Source of the DNA: Geoanaerobacter sp964528055
Lineage (GTDB): Bacteria > Desulfobacterota > Desulfuromonadia > Geobacterales > DSM-12255
DNA length: 64,000 bases
NCBI GenBank assembly: GCA_964528055.1
Contig: CAZGQM010000015.1
Coordinates: 1-64,000, forward strand
Direction of reading: 5' to 3'
The stretch's first letter is position 1; each line of letters starts with the position of its first letter. The notes under the pieces are model-generated. The model saw only the letters and a list, made by a program, of their open reading frames with translations. It ran no database searches and was not told where the DNA came from. The translations under genes and the position numbers were made by a program. Below are positions 8,418-16,225 of the stretch, one piece after another.

Positions 8418-8744
8418 CTATTTGAATGTCTTCAGGATATACTCGGCAATCGCCTTTGCTTCCTTGTCGGAGATATCTTTCTTTTCAAACTTCGTCATCC
8501 CGGCTCCAGGATTGCGCATCTTTGCCATGATATCCTTGGCTCCCTTGATGCCGTTTGCTGCCAGGGCCATTTTACCGATTGTCTTGGATGGGTTGACAAT
8601 GTTCCCTCCGTTTGGATGGCAGCTTGCGCAGTGTTTTTCAAACTCGGCTTTTGCATCGAGTTTCCCCTTCATGTCGGCCTGGGCGGTGAAGGCAAAGGTT
8701 GCAATGGCAAGCAGGGAGACGGGAACGATAAGGCGCTTCTTCAT
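8418..8744 (-). CDS. periplasmic monoheme c-type cytochrome between nuoE and nuoF
   Basis: This 108-residue precursor has a signal peptide (basic MKKR, hydrophobic core, cleavage near residue 23). The mature class I cytochrome is small. Heme attachment is CASCH at 39-43, and Met83 in the NPGAGMTKF segment is the likely sixth ligand, resembling c6/c553-type cytochromes. It has a strong AAGGAGG ribosome-binding site. The gene is 31 bp after nuoE and 6 bp before nuoF, so it is part of the operon. It is exported, so it cannot sit with NuoE/F in the cytoplasm; a periplasmic electron-transfer role coupled to respiration is plausible. Confidence 0.9.
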   Translation of the reverse strand: MKKRLIVPVSLLAIATFAFTAQADMKGKLDAKAEFEKHCASCHPNGGNIVNPSKTIGKMALAANGIKGAKDIMAKMRNPGAGMTKFEKKDISDKEAKAIAEYILKTFK

Positions 8745-8775
8745 GGGATATCCTCCTTGAGGTTTGCCTGAAATA

Positions 8776-9258
8776 TCAGGCTGTAGTTAGGCTGGCTCGT
8801 TCATGCGCGAGAATCTCATCGGCCGTGTCAGGTGTCAGCAGGCCATGGAGCGTGTCGCCTATTATCATGGTCGGGGCATTACCGCAGTTTCCCAGGCAGC
8901 AGCAGGGGAGGAGTGTGAATAAACCGTCATCGGTGGTCTCCCCCTGTCTGATGCCGAGATGCCGGCAGAGGTGCTCCATCAGGGTTTCCCCTCCCATGGC
9001 CCAGCAGGAGATGGAGTCGCAGACATGGATCACCCTCCTGCCGACGGGCCTACGGTAGAGCATTTCATAGAAGGTTGCCAGTTCATCCACCTGCAGCGGC
9101 GAGAGGTCCAACAGCTCTGCCGCCTCTTCCACTGCCTCGTCGCTGAGCCAGCCGTAATGGCCCTGAATCGTCTTCAGCACCTCAACCGCCGCCTCGCGGT
9201 TGGTGACCGCTTTGGCTATGCGATGCTGCAGCTCCTCTTTCAGGGTCTCTGGAATCAT
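8776..9258 (-). CDS. nuoE: NADH-quinone oxidoreductase subunit E
   Basis: This 160-residue thioredoxin-like subunit carries the N1a [2Fe-2S] cluster. The ligands are Cys80 and Cys85 (HVCDSISC) with Cys121 and Cys125 (CLGNCGNAP). It works with NuoF in the NADH-oxidising module. I chose the ATG at 9256-9258, two bases after the nuoBCD stop. A longer reading from 9330 would run into nuoBCD and lacks family similarity. The gene is followed 31 bp later by the cytochrome c gene. Confidence 0.94.
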   Translation of the reverse strand: MIPETLKEELQHRIAKAVTNREAAVEVLKTIQGHYGWLSDEAVEEAAELLDLSPLQVDELATFYEMLYRRPVGRRVIHVCDSISCWAMGGETLMEHLCRHLGIRQGETTDDGLFTLLPCCCLGNCGNAPTMIIGDTLHGLLTPDTADEILAHERASLTTA

Positions 9259-9260
9259 GA

Positions 9261-11636
9261 TCACCGATCCAGATCTGCCAAAACAAAGTCCACCGAACCG
9301 AGTATCGCCAGGAAGTCGGCCAGCAGCCATCCGCGGGTCATGGTCGGCAGCGCCTGCATATGGGGGAAGCTGGGGGTCTTGATCCGGACCCGGTACGGGA
9401 TGTTGAGGCCGTCCGAGACCACGAAATAGCCGTTTTCTCCCTTTGGCGCCTCTATGGCGCTGTAGTTTTCCCCTGCAGGCGGGGTCATGCCGCGGGTGGA
9501 GTTTACGAAGTGATGGATCAGCGATTCGATGTCATGCAGGGTGTCCTGTTTCTGGGGCAGGACGAAGCGGTAATCGTCGGTTATCCAGCGCCCGCCCGGC
9601 ATCTCCTTCCAGGCCTGGCGAACGATGTGCAGGGACTGGCGGATTTCTTCCATCCTGACCAGGTAACGGCCCCAGCAGTCGCAACTCTCGGCAGTGGGGA
9701 CTTCAAAGTGGAACCGGTCATAGCCGCTGTACGGCAGCTTCTTGCGGAGATCCCACTCTACACCGCAGGAGCGCAGGTTCGGGCCGGAGAGTCCCCATTC
9801 GATGGCATCGTCCCTGCTGATCTTCCCAATCCCCTGGAGCCGCCTCTTGAAGATGGGGTTGCCGTTTAAGAGAGCCTCGTACTCTCTGAGCCGGTTGGGC
9901 ATCCAGTCGAGAAACTCCTGCACCGGCTTGTCCCAGCCGTCGGGGAGGTCTTCGCTGACCCCTCCGATCCTGAACCATGCAGGGTGCATCCGGCCGCCGG
10001 TGATCATCTCCACGATGTCGAAGATCTTCTCCCGGTCGGTGAAGGTGTAGAAGACCGGGGTCATGGCCCCCACATCCGCGGCAAAGGTGCCGAGCCAGAC
10101 CAGATGGCTTGCGATCCGGAAGAGTTCGGCAAGCATGACGCGGACTACCACGGCCCGGTCCGGAACCGTGATGCCGCAGAGCCTCTCCACCGAGTTGACG
10201 TAGGCGAGGTTGTTCTGCACCCCTGACAGGTAATCGATCCGGTCGGTATAGGGGATGAACTGGTTCCACTGCTGGCGTTCGGCTATCTTTTCCGCACCCC
10301 GGTGGTGGTAGCCGATATCCAGGTCAAGATCCCTGATCTCTTCGCCATCCAGCTTCAGGATGCAGCGGATGATGCCGTGGGTGCCGGGGTGCTGGGGGCC
10401 GAGGTTCAGAATCAGCGTCTCCTCGTCCACCCTGTCGAAGAAGTCAGACGCGGGGAGCGCCTGGTGCTTGCGGGCATCCTCTGTGGTGTACGGCGCCATC
10501 TCGGTTGCGCGAAACGGATGCTCTTTCCGTAAGGGGTGTCCTTCCCAGTCGTGGGGCATCAGGATGCGGCGGAGGTTCTTGTGGCCGCTGAACCGGATGC
10601 CGTACATGTCAAAGAGCTCCCGTTCATACCAGGAGGCGGCAGGAAACACCCCTGTCGCGCTCTTTATCTCAGGGGAGCTCCCCTCCAGTTCGGTCTTGAT
10701 CCTGATATGGCCGGGAATGTCGAAATTGAGCAGGTGATAGTTGAGGGTGAACTCCTTGAACCGGGCTCTCTCCCTGCGGCAGGAGTCGTCAACCCCGGCA
10801 ATGTCCTCCAGCCTGCGAAATGGGGCGCTGGATCTGGTTTTCAGATGCTTTAGAACCTCGGGCAGAATATCCTGAGGGGTCCGGTAGGTGAGCATGTCGG
10901 TGGCGGATTCATCCCTGACCACCCGGTGCTGGAAGGCGAGCTCCAGCTCACCGCTCAGACCGAAGTCAGGGTATTTGTGTTTCGGTGCAGGTGGCCGCCA
11001 CATCTCGTCGGATCGCGGCATCCAGGGCTTCGGGTGTTTGACGGAAGCGCCGCGGATCTCGATCCCCTCCATGCCGGGTCCGCGGGTATCGCACGACTTG
11101 GTCTCACCGTCCACCAGCACAGGCGTGACGGTTCCCTGTGTCCCTCCCTGCAGGTGGAGCACAGGCCTGGCAGGCCGCTCGTCTTTCCTGATCTTCTCCT
11201 GCAGCAGCATCAGCCCCTGGATAAAGGCCTCTGGTCTGGGGGGGCAGCCAGGCACATAGACATCTACCGGGAGGATCTGGTTCACCCCCTGGACCACGCT
11301 GTAGACGTCGTACATGCCGCCCGAATTGGCGCAGCTCCCCATGGAGATGACCCAGCGCGGCTCGGCCATCTGCTCGTAGAGCCGCAGGATGGAAGGGGCC
11401 ATCTTCTTGAAGACGGTGCCTGCAATGACCATCAGGTCAGCTTCGCGGGGGGTGCCGCGCAAAACCTCGGCGCCGAAGCGGGAGATGTCGTAGCGGGAGG
11501 TGAAGGAGGTCATCATCTCGACAAAGCAGCAGGAGAGCCCGAAGAACATAGGCCAGAGGGAATTGGCTCGCCCCCAGTTGATCATGTCGTCCAGGTTGGT
11601 GAGGAGTATGTTGTCAGGGATATCAGTTTTGGTCAC
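9261..11636 (-). CDS. nuoBCD: fused NADH-quinone oxidoreductase subunits B, C and D
   Basis: One reading frame of 791 residues encodes three complex I subunits. The NuoB part (~1-200) has the N2 ligands Cys36, Cys37, Cys102 and Cys131. The NuoC part (~225-385) contains WYERELFDMYGIRFSGH and LRRILMPHDWEGHPLRK. The NuoD part (~400-791) begins with LNLGPQHPGTHG and ends with LADLDR, as in the family. The fusion places the N2 cluster and the quinone site in one chain. I prefer the GTG at 11634-11636, which overlaps nuoA by 14 bp and has AGGGA upstream; a GTG at 11675 would add 13 residues. Confidence 0.95.
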   Translation of the reverse strand: MTKTDIPDNILLTNLDDMINWGRANSLWPMFFGLSCCFVEMMTSFTSRYDISRFGAEVLRGTPREADLMVIAGTVFKKMAPSILRLYEQMAEPRWVISMGSCANSGGMYDVYSVVQGVNQILPVDVYVPGCPPRPEAFIQGLMLLQEKIRKDERPARPVLHLQGGTQGTVTPVLVDGETKSCDTRGPGMEGIEIRGASVKHPKPWMPRSDEMWRPPAPKHKYPDFGLSGELELAFQHRVVRDESATDMLTYRTPQDILPEVLKHLKTRSSAPFRRLEDIAGVDDSCRRERARFKEFTLNYHLLNFDIPGHIRIKTELEGSSPEIKSATGVFPAASWYERELFDMYGIRFSGHKNLRRILMPHDWEGHPLRKEHPFRATEMAPYTTEDARKHQALPASDFFDRVDEETLILNLGPQHPGTHGIIRCILKLDGEEIRDLDLDIGYHHRGAEKIAERQQWNQFIPYTDRIDYLSGVQNNLAYVNSVERLCGITVPDRAVVVRVMLAELFRIASHLVWLGTFAADVGAMTPVFYTFTDREKIFDIVEMITGGRMHPAWFRIGGVSEDLPDGWDKPVQEFLDWMPNRLREYEALLNGNPIFKRRLQGIGKISRDDAIEWGLSGPNLRSCGVEWDLRKKLPYSGYDRFHFEVPTAESCDCWGRYLVRMEEIRQSLHIVRQAWKEMPGGRWITDDYRFVLPQKQDTLHDIESLIHHFVNSTRGMTPPAGENYSAIEAPKGENGYFVVSDGLNIPYRVRIKTPSFPHMQALPTMTRGWLLADFLAILGSVDFVLADLDR

Positions 11637-12018
11637 GGCGTCCCTGCTCTCTGGATGGTCCCCAATCGAGGCCACCCTTTAGCCAAAGCCAGACGAGCCC
11701 TAGGAGCAATGCAACGATAAAAAAGGTTATGTGCAAAAGGCCAGCAAAGCCCAGCTGGTCCCACACCACTGCCCAGGTGAAGATGAAGGCGGTCTCCACG
11801 TCGAATACGATAAAGAAGATGGCCACGAGGTAGAAGGGGACCGGCAGGGCAAGGCGGGCCGAACCGGTGGGGATGACCCCGGATTCGTAGGGGATCTCCT
11901 TGGCCCGGCTGGTTGTCTTTGCCCCGAGCCACCAAGCGGCAAGGAGCAGCCCTCCGACTATCAGCACGGTCACGACTGCATATGCGATGAACGGATAGGC
12001 CTCAATCAGGGGTGACAT
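11623..12018 (-). CDS. nuoA: NADH-quinone oxidoreductase subunit A, first gene of the operon
   Basis: This is a 131-residue membrane subunit with three predicted helices. The NuoA signature PYESGVIPTGSARLALPVPFYLVAI and the acidic IVFDVETAFIFTWAV segment are visible in the translation around residues 45-90. The ATG at 12018 has GGAG upstream (ACGGAGAAGC); an upstream TTG at 12039 is less likely. Its end overlaps the nuoBCD start. It opens the whole nuo operon, and a candidate promoter lies about 50 bp upstream. Confidence 0.95.
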   Translation of the reverse strand: MSPLIEAYPFIAYAVVTVLIVGGLLLAAWWLGAKTTSRAKEIPYESGVIPTGSARLALPVPFYLVAIFFIVFDVETAFIFTWAVVWDQLGFAGLLHITFFIVALLLGLVWLWLKGGLDWGPSREQGRRDQN

Positions 12019-12064
12019 GCTTCTCCGTAATTCCTGCAAATCGGAATTTTGCTCTTACCCGTAA

Positions 12065-12092
12065 AGATTAGCACAGGGAAGGGAAGTAGCAA
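12065..12092 (-). promoter_or_regulatory. candidate sigma-70 promoter of the nuo operon
   Basis: Read on the minus strand, TTGCTA and TAATCT are separated by 16 bp, upstream of nuoA. The elements are fair rather than perfect matches. No other gene start lies between here and nuoA. Confidence 0.4.
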
Positions 12093-12146
12093 CCGCCCGC
12101 ATCGGATATGCAGGGGCGACCCGGTCGGAATATCAATCAATGGACC

Positions 12147-12188
12147 AGTGTTGTAGCAGTTGACAACACTCTTATCTGTTGTTATTAT
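12147..12188 (+). promoter_or_regulatory. promoter and operator of the toxin-antitoxin pair
   Basis: A near-consensus sigma-70 promoter is present: TTGACA at 12160-12165, a 17-bp spacer, and TATTAT at 12183-12188. A perfect 8-bp inverted repeat, AGTGTTGT and ACAACACT (12147-12170), overlaps the -35 box, and a third half-site TGTTGT lies at 12177-12182. This is the arrangement expected for autorepression by the antitoxin. Initiation about seven bases past the -10 box would place the transcript start at or next to the toxin ATG at 12196. Confidence 0.7.
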
Positions 12189-12195
12189 TTCCAAC

Positions 12196-12477
12196 ATGCA
12201 TGCCAAGCTAATGCTGAATGAGCGCCACACGATTTCGGAGATCTCTTTCGTCGAAATGGTGGTATGGCAATTACCATCCCCCCTGCCAGGGAGTTGCCAT
12301 GCTTTCAAGTATCGACTTGCGCTTGTGGTGAATGGCACTTGTGTCCTTCGCTATGACAACGAGGCAGGTAAAGGCGATCACAAGCACAAAGGCGAAGAGG
12401 AAACCTTTTATCAATTCACCTCACCACAAACCCTGCTTAACGATTTTTGGCACGATGTAGACCATTGGAGGCCCTGA
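12196..12477 (+). CDS. TumE-family (DUF6516) toxin of a toxin-antitoxin pair
   Basis: This 93-residue protein has the family pattern MVVWQLPSPLPGSCHAFKYR, then YDNEAGKGDHKHKGEEE and a closing FWHDVD segment, as I recall for TumE/DUF6516 proteins. I chose the ATG at 12196 because homologues begin with a short stretch before the MVVWQLP core and the promoter -10 box ends at 12188. No ribosome-binding site precedes it, so the mRNA may be leaderless. The antitoxin gene follows after one base. Toxin activity is inferred from the family; the target is not evident here. Confidence 0.78.
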   Translation: MHAKLMLNERHTISEISFVEMVVWQLPSPLPGSCHAFKYRLALVVNGTCVLRYDNEAGKGDHKHKGEEETFYQFTSPQTLLNDFWHDVDHWRP

Positions 12478-12478
12478 T

Positions 12479-12820
12479 ATGAAAAGTGTAACTCTGGAAG
12501 TTTGTTCCCGTGAAAAAATCAATAACCGCTTCCTGCGTGCATTCGAGGGAGCGGCGCAAGGACAATTCATCAGTTTTGAATCGCCTGAATTATTATTCAA
12601 GGTGATTTCCGGCAAACGGTGGGAATTACTGAAGGTCATGACCGGTGCCGGGCCTATGACAATTCGTGAAGCAGCCCGCCGCATGCAAAGAGATGTAAAG
12701 GCAGTACATGGCGATGTTCACGCACTTCTTAACGCCGGGTTGTTGCAGAAAACCGAAAAAGGCCAAATCATTTTCCCGTACGATGTCGTCCATGTGGATT
12801 TTATGTTGAAAGCGGCTTGA
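12479..12820 (+). CDS. HTH-type antitoxin / transcriptional regulator paired with TumE-like toxin
   Basis: This 113-residue protein has a winged-helix look: LLKVMTGAGPMTIREAARRM then VKAVHGDVHALLNAGLLQKTEKGQIIFPYD, like the HVO_A0114/COG4190 putative DNA-binding family that accompanies DUF6516 toxins. It starts one base after the toxin stop, so the toxin comes first, the reverse of most type II pairs. It probably binds both the toxin and the inverted repeats at the promoter; that role is inferred. Confidence 0.8.
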   Translation: MKSVTLEVCSREKINNRFLRAFEGAAQGQFISFESPELLFKVISGKRWELLKVMTGAGPMTIREAARRMQRDVKAVHGDVHALLNAGLLQKTEKGQIIFPYDVVHVDFMLKAA

Positions 12821-13159
12821 TCTGTTCGGGATAGCAATTGGCTGGTCTGTTCGCTTCGTTTCCAGCACGGCCTCTAACCGAGATTCCAATATTTTGAACT
12901 GCACGGATAGATATCCATTTTAGCTGGATGACTTTGAAGGCCAACTTCACAATTCGGAGGATGGCCGGGTCTTATCAATAACGAGTAAGGCGGAGCCTTG
13001 AAAGCGGCCGAAGCAAGGACAATCCTGTAGTTCATTTTGGTTTGTCTACTTGTCAATATAGCGATGTGGGCAACATGCTTACGAACATTGCACCGATAAT
13101 CACCTGACGAAACAAAAACCCATGGTGTCAGAAGTTTGTCGATAACGCAGGAAAATTTT
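12821..13159. other. non-coding stretch at the start of the cassette-like region
   Basis: About 340 bp lack a convincing reading frame. I looked for the core motifs RYYYAAC and GTTRRRY that would mark an upstream attC or attI site for the next gene and found none with the right spacing. The stretch may be decayed cassette DNA. Confidence 0.5.
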
Positions 13160-14137
13160 ATGATTGATGCCGAGATTTCTGATTGGCTGCTTGATTCTGA
13201 CCCTGCATTGCGCTGGCAGGTCGAGCGTGATCTTCTCAAATTTCCAAAAAATGTGTGGATCGCCACGAAAGCGCGGGTCGCGACGGAGGGGGTCGGCGCT
13301 CGGTTGCTCGCATTGCAGGATCCAGACGGGCAATGGGCGGGTGGAGCGTTTTTCCCACGAGACTTCGATTTCGATGGCCCTGAAGCACAGGATGGGGCCG
13401 GTCAGCCGTGGACTGCGACGACTTGGACACTCAACTCACTTCGGGAGTGGGGAGTTGACGCGAGCGTTTTGGTCGGTACCGTGGAGAGTCTTTCGATGAA
13501 CTGTCGGTGGGAATATGACAATCTGCCTTATTGGGGTGGTGAGGTTGATTGCTGCATCAATTCATGGACGTTGTCCAATGGCCTGTGGCTTGGCGCGGAT
13601 ATCGACAGTCTAGTGGAGTGGTTCCTAGCCCGGCAACTTGCAGATGGAGGGTGGAATTGTGAGTGGGTGAATGGGGCGACGAGATCTTCATTCCACTCCA
13701 CACTAAACGCATTGAAGGCTTTGCTTGACTACGAAATTGCCACTAGTGACCGAGAAAGGGTGCGCAAAGCAAGGCAGGCCGGGGAAGAGTATTTGCTCAA
13801 GCGAGGGCTGTACCGCCGACTCTCAACGGGAGAAGCGGTCGCGCCATGGGCGACTCGCTTCGTGTACCCGTTTCGCTGGTTCTACAGTGTGCTGAACGCC
13901 ACCGACTATTTCCGCACCGCCTCAATTCATTACGCCACCCAGCCAGATGTACGGATAGCGGATGCGATCGAAGTCATCCGAGGTGCGAGTCAACTGGACG
14001 GAACATGGATTCAAGAAGGAAAACACCCAGGGAGGGTGTGGTTCGAGGTTGATGTTCCTGCCGGTGAGCCGTCGAGGTGGTTGACCTTCTACGCTATTAG
14101 GGTGCTGTCATGGTGGGAGCAACGTCAAGGTGTCTGA
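13160..14137 (+). CDS. squalene-cyclase-like alpha/alpha-toroid protein in an integron-type cassette
   Basis: This 325-residue protein shows the helical repeat style of squalene cyclases and prenyltransferases: DPDGQWAGG, WTATTWTLNSLREWGVD, RQLADGGWNCEW, HSTLNALKALLDYE and QLDGTW. The DxDD acid motif of class II terpene cyclases is absent, so terpene cyclisation is not indicated and the function is unknown. No signal peptide or membrane segment is seen. The ATG at 13160 has AGGA eight bases upstream; an ATG at 13136 lacks one. An attC recombination site follows 70 bp after the stop, so the gene is probably a captured cassette. Confidence 0.8.
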   Translation: MIDAEISDWLLDSDPALRWQVERDLLKFPKNVWIATKARVATEGVGARLLALQDPDGQWAGGAFFPRDFDFDGPEAQDGAGQPWTATTWTLNSLREWGVDASVLVGTVESLSMNCRWEYDNLPYWGGEVDCCINSWTLSNGLWLGADIDSLVEWFLARQLADGGWNCEWVNGATRSSFHSTLNALKALLDYEIATSDRERVRKARQAGEEYLLKRGLYRRLSTGEAVAPWATRFVYPFRWFYSVLNATDYFRTASIHYATQPDVRIADAIEVIRGASQLDGTWIQEGKHPGRVWFEVDVPAGEPSRWLTFYAIRVLSWWEQRQGV

Positions 14138-14207
14138 CCAAGATCGCACTCTGACCTTTGCATAGATGACTCGGTTTCGCTGGTTGGCCGTTGAGTCGAC
14201 TGGCCCA

Positions 14208-14270
14208 GCCTAACATCAAGTTTGACCTAATAATTTCGTACCGAAATTACAGGTCAACTATGCGTTGGGC
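14208..14270 (+). repeat. integron attC recombination site
   Basis: The 63-bp imperfect palindrome begins with the inverse core GCCTAAC (14208-14214) and ends with the core GTTGGGC (14264-14270). These match RYYYAAC and GTTRRRY and are complementary except for one pair. Inside, TTGACCT and AGGTCAA pair, followed by TAATTTCG and CGAAATTA around a short loop. This is the expected layout of a 59-base element. It separates the squalene-cyclase-like gene from the methyltransferase gene, whose cassette would begin inside the final core. Confidence 0.85.
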
Positions 14271-14289
14271 GTCATAGGCGAGCGGCCAT

Positions 14290-15054
14290 ATGAGAGATAA
14301 TATGAGTATTGAGTCATATACACCTGGCCACACGCAAAACGCTACAGATTTCATGTCCACGCGGTCGATCAACTCGCATGGGCAGTTCTTCATCCCACAC
14401 TTGATACCAGGTGTATCGGTTCTTGATTGTGGTTGTGGGCCAGGTACCATCACGTTAGGCATCGCTGCGCTTGTCAGGCCGGGCCAGGTGAATGGGGTTG
14501 ATTTCGGGGTCAACCAAATCGAGCTGGCCAGGGCAAGCATCGCAAGCAGCCAAACGGAAAACGTGATCTTTCAAACCGCCGACTGCTACTCGTTGCCGTT
14601 CTCTGACAACAGCTTCGACCGGGTGTTTAGCCATGCACTCATGGAGCATCTGGCTGAGCCGTGTCGGGCTACAAGCGAGATGTATCGTGTTCTAAAGCCC
14701 GGCGGTGTGATTGGACTGTGCAGCCCCGACTGGGGCGGTTTCGTCCTGGCACCGCCCTCCAATGAATTGGGCGAGGCGATCAAAGCATACACATCCCTAC
14801 AAACAAGGAACGGCGGTGACATTCAGGCGGGCCGGAAGTTAGGGGTGTATCTGAAGGAATGCGGGTTCAAGAATATTCAGGTGTCGGCTCGGTATGAGTG
14901 CTACGAATCCTTGCACATTATCGGCGAATACCTCGCTCTCCAGCTCGAAAAGCAAGGCGAAATGCTTCACGCAGCAACGTTACGGCAATGGAGCCAGAGT
15001 GAAGACGGCATGTTTGCTCAGTGCTGGGTCTCGTGCGTGGGCCATAAAGAATGA
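14290..15054 (+). CDS. class I SAM-dependent methyltransferase in an integron-type cassette
   Basis: This protein of about 254 residues has a clear SAM-binding motif (VLDCGCGPGTITLG, near residues 44-57), an acidic residue after strand 2 (NGVDFGVNQIELA), and the motif YRVLKPGGVIGLCSPDWGG. It resembles UbiE/COQ5-type small-molecule methyltransferases; the substrate is unknown. The start may be ATG 14290 or ATG 14302, the latter preceded by GAGAG. The gene begins 20 bp after the attC core, as expected for the first gene of a cassette. Confidence 0.87.
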   Translation: MRDNMSIESYTPGHTQNATDFMSTRSINSHGQFFIPHLIPGVSVLDCGCGPGTITLGIAALVRPGQVNGVDFGVNQIELARASIASSQTENVIFQTADCYSLPFSDNSFDRVFSHALMEHLAEPCRATSEMYRVLKPGGVIGLCSPDWGGFVLAPPSNELGEAIKAYTSLQTRNGGDIQAGRKLGVYLKECGFKNIQVSARYECYESLHIIGEYLALQLEKQGEMLHAATLRQWSQSEDGMFAQCWVSCVGHKE

Positions 15055-15088
15055 CGCCGAACCCCCATAAATTATTACACGGTGGTGT

Positions 15089-15122
15089 GGGAGGTCGGCG
15101 GGGGAGACCCCGCCTCCTACCC
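15089..15122. repeat. GC-rich hairpin between the methyltransferase and hydrolase genes
   Basis: GGCGGGG (15097-15103) and CCCCGCC (15108-15114) pair around GAGA. The outer arms GGGAGG and TCCTACCC extend the stem imperfectly. It has no T-run, so a simple terminator is unlikely. It sits where an attC site would be expected and has no recognisable integron core. Confidence 0.55.
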
Positions 15123-15132
15123 GATTGAACAA

Positions 15133-16167
15133 ATGGACAACATTAAACGAAATAATATAATTCGAAGCTTGCTTGTTGTATTTGGAATGTGTTGCCTCGT
15201 TACAGCGATTGTCAGCGTTTACCACGTTTGGGATACCAATATGGAATTGAAGGCGCATCCCGCGCCAGGCCGCATGGTTGAGGTAAACGGACTGAAGTAT
15301 CACCTTAACTGCATGGGAACAGGTTCTCCTACAATCATTCTGGAAGCCGGTTTGGGGGAAAGTTCTCTGAGTTGGTATCCAGTTCAAGCCAAACTGGCCG
15401 AAACTACCCGCGTTTGCTCGTATGATCGTGCAGGGCTTGGTTGGAGCGACCCTGCAGGTGACCCGATGTCACCCGAACAAGTAGCCGAGAACTTACATAC
15501 ACTCCTTCGAAGTGCTGGAATTGCGCCTCCGTATCTGTTAGTCGGTCACTCAAGAGGCGGGCTGTTTTGCCGCAGCTTTTATCATCAGTTTCCCAACGAG
15601 GTTACGGGAATTGTTCTTGTAGATTCCGTTCACGATAACGGTGCTTCCCGGGAGTATCCCTATGCCAAATGGGACTACTTCAAGCAAAGAGTACAAATCG
15701 CAATTGCCGTTCCCCTGTCTCGGATCGGTTTAGTCCGCATCATGGGTTGGGCAAACGCGGATCGTCAACCATCACCCTTGCCTGCTGATATTGTGGCAGC
15801 GAAATCGGCAATTCAGAACCGCACCGATACGGCCAAGGCCGTAGTCAACGAAATAACCGTGATGCGGAGAAGCTTGGCCCCTTCAACACCACCTCCATTA
15901 TCCCTTGGGAACCTTCCGCTCGTTGTTCTGACTTCAGGTAAGCGTATTGACATCGAATTGGCCAAACAGAAAGCTAAGGCCGAGAAGACTTCGGTGGAAG
16001 ACGCTGTGGCACTTGCGCAAATTGATCGGAGCTTACAACAAGAATTAGTGGCTCTTTCATCGAATAGCAAGCAAGTTATTGCTGAAAAAAGTGGACACTT
16101 TATTATGTACGACCAACCCGATTTGCTGGTTGGCTCTGTGCTTAAACTCTTTAACTCTGTCCGTTGA
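15133..16167 (+). CDS. membrane-anchored alpha/beta hydrolase
   Basis: This 344-residue protein has one N-terminal hydrophobic helix (~10-32), probably a signal anchor, followed by an alpha/beta hydrolase fold. The nucleophile elbow GHSRGG, the early CSYDRAGLGWSDP loop and the C-terminal GHFIMYDQP histidine motif are all present, so the catalytic Ser and His are intact. The substrate cannot be told. I chose the ATG at 15133; an upstream GTG (15082) would read through the hairpin. A partial attC-like core (GTCCAAC) lies about 20 bp after the stop, which suggests this too was a cassette gene. Confidence 0.85.
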   Translation: MDNIKRNNIIRSLLVVFGMCCLVTAIVSVYHVWDTNMELKAHPAPGRMVEVNGLKYHLNCMGTGSPTIILEAGLGESSLSWYPVQAKLAETTRVCSYDRAGLGWSDPAGDPMSPEQVAENLHTLLRSAGIAPPYLLVGHSRGGLFCRSFYHQFPNEVTGIVLVDSVHDNGASREYPYAKWDYFKQRVQIAIAVPLSRIGLVRIMGWANADRQPSPLPADIVAAKSAIQNRTDTAKAVVNEITVMRRSLAPSTPPPLSLGNLPLVVLTSGKRIDIELAKQKAKAEKTSVEDAVALAQIDRSLQQELVALSSNSKQVIAEKSGHFIMYDQPDLLVGSVLKLFNSVR

Positions 16168-16187
16168 AGTCATGGCGAGGCCCAGTC

Positions 16188-16203
16188 CAACGCAATTGAC
16201 AAA
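16188..16203 (+). repeat. possible truncated attC site (one half only)
   Basis: GTCCAAC fits the RYYYAAC inverse core and is followed by GCAATTGAC, the style of an attC arm. The complementary second arm and a GTTRRRY core are not found within 150 bp, so this is at best a broken site. Confidence 0.35.
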
Positions 16204-16225
16204 ACCAGACAAAAGCGAGAACACA

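Noticed and set aside
7674..8771. Plus-strand frame of 365 codons opposite nuoF and the cytochrome gene
   Set aside because: It is antisense to genes with intact cofactor motifs, and its translation has no recognisable fold.
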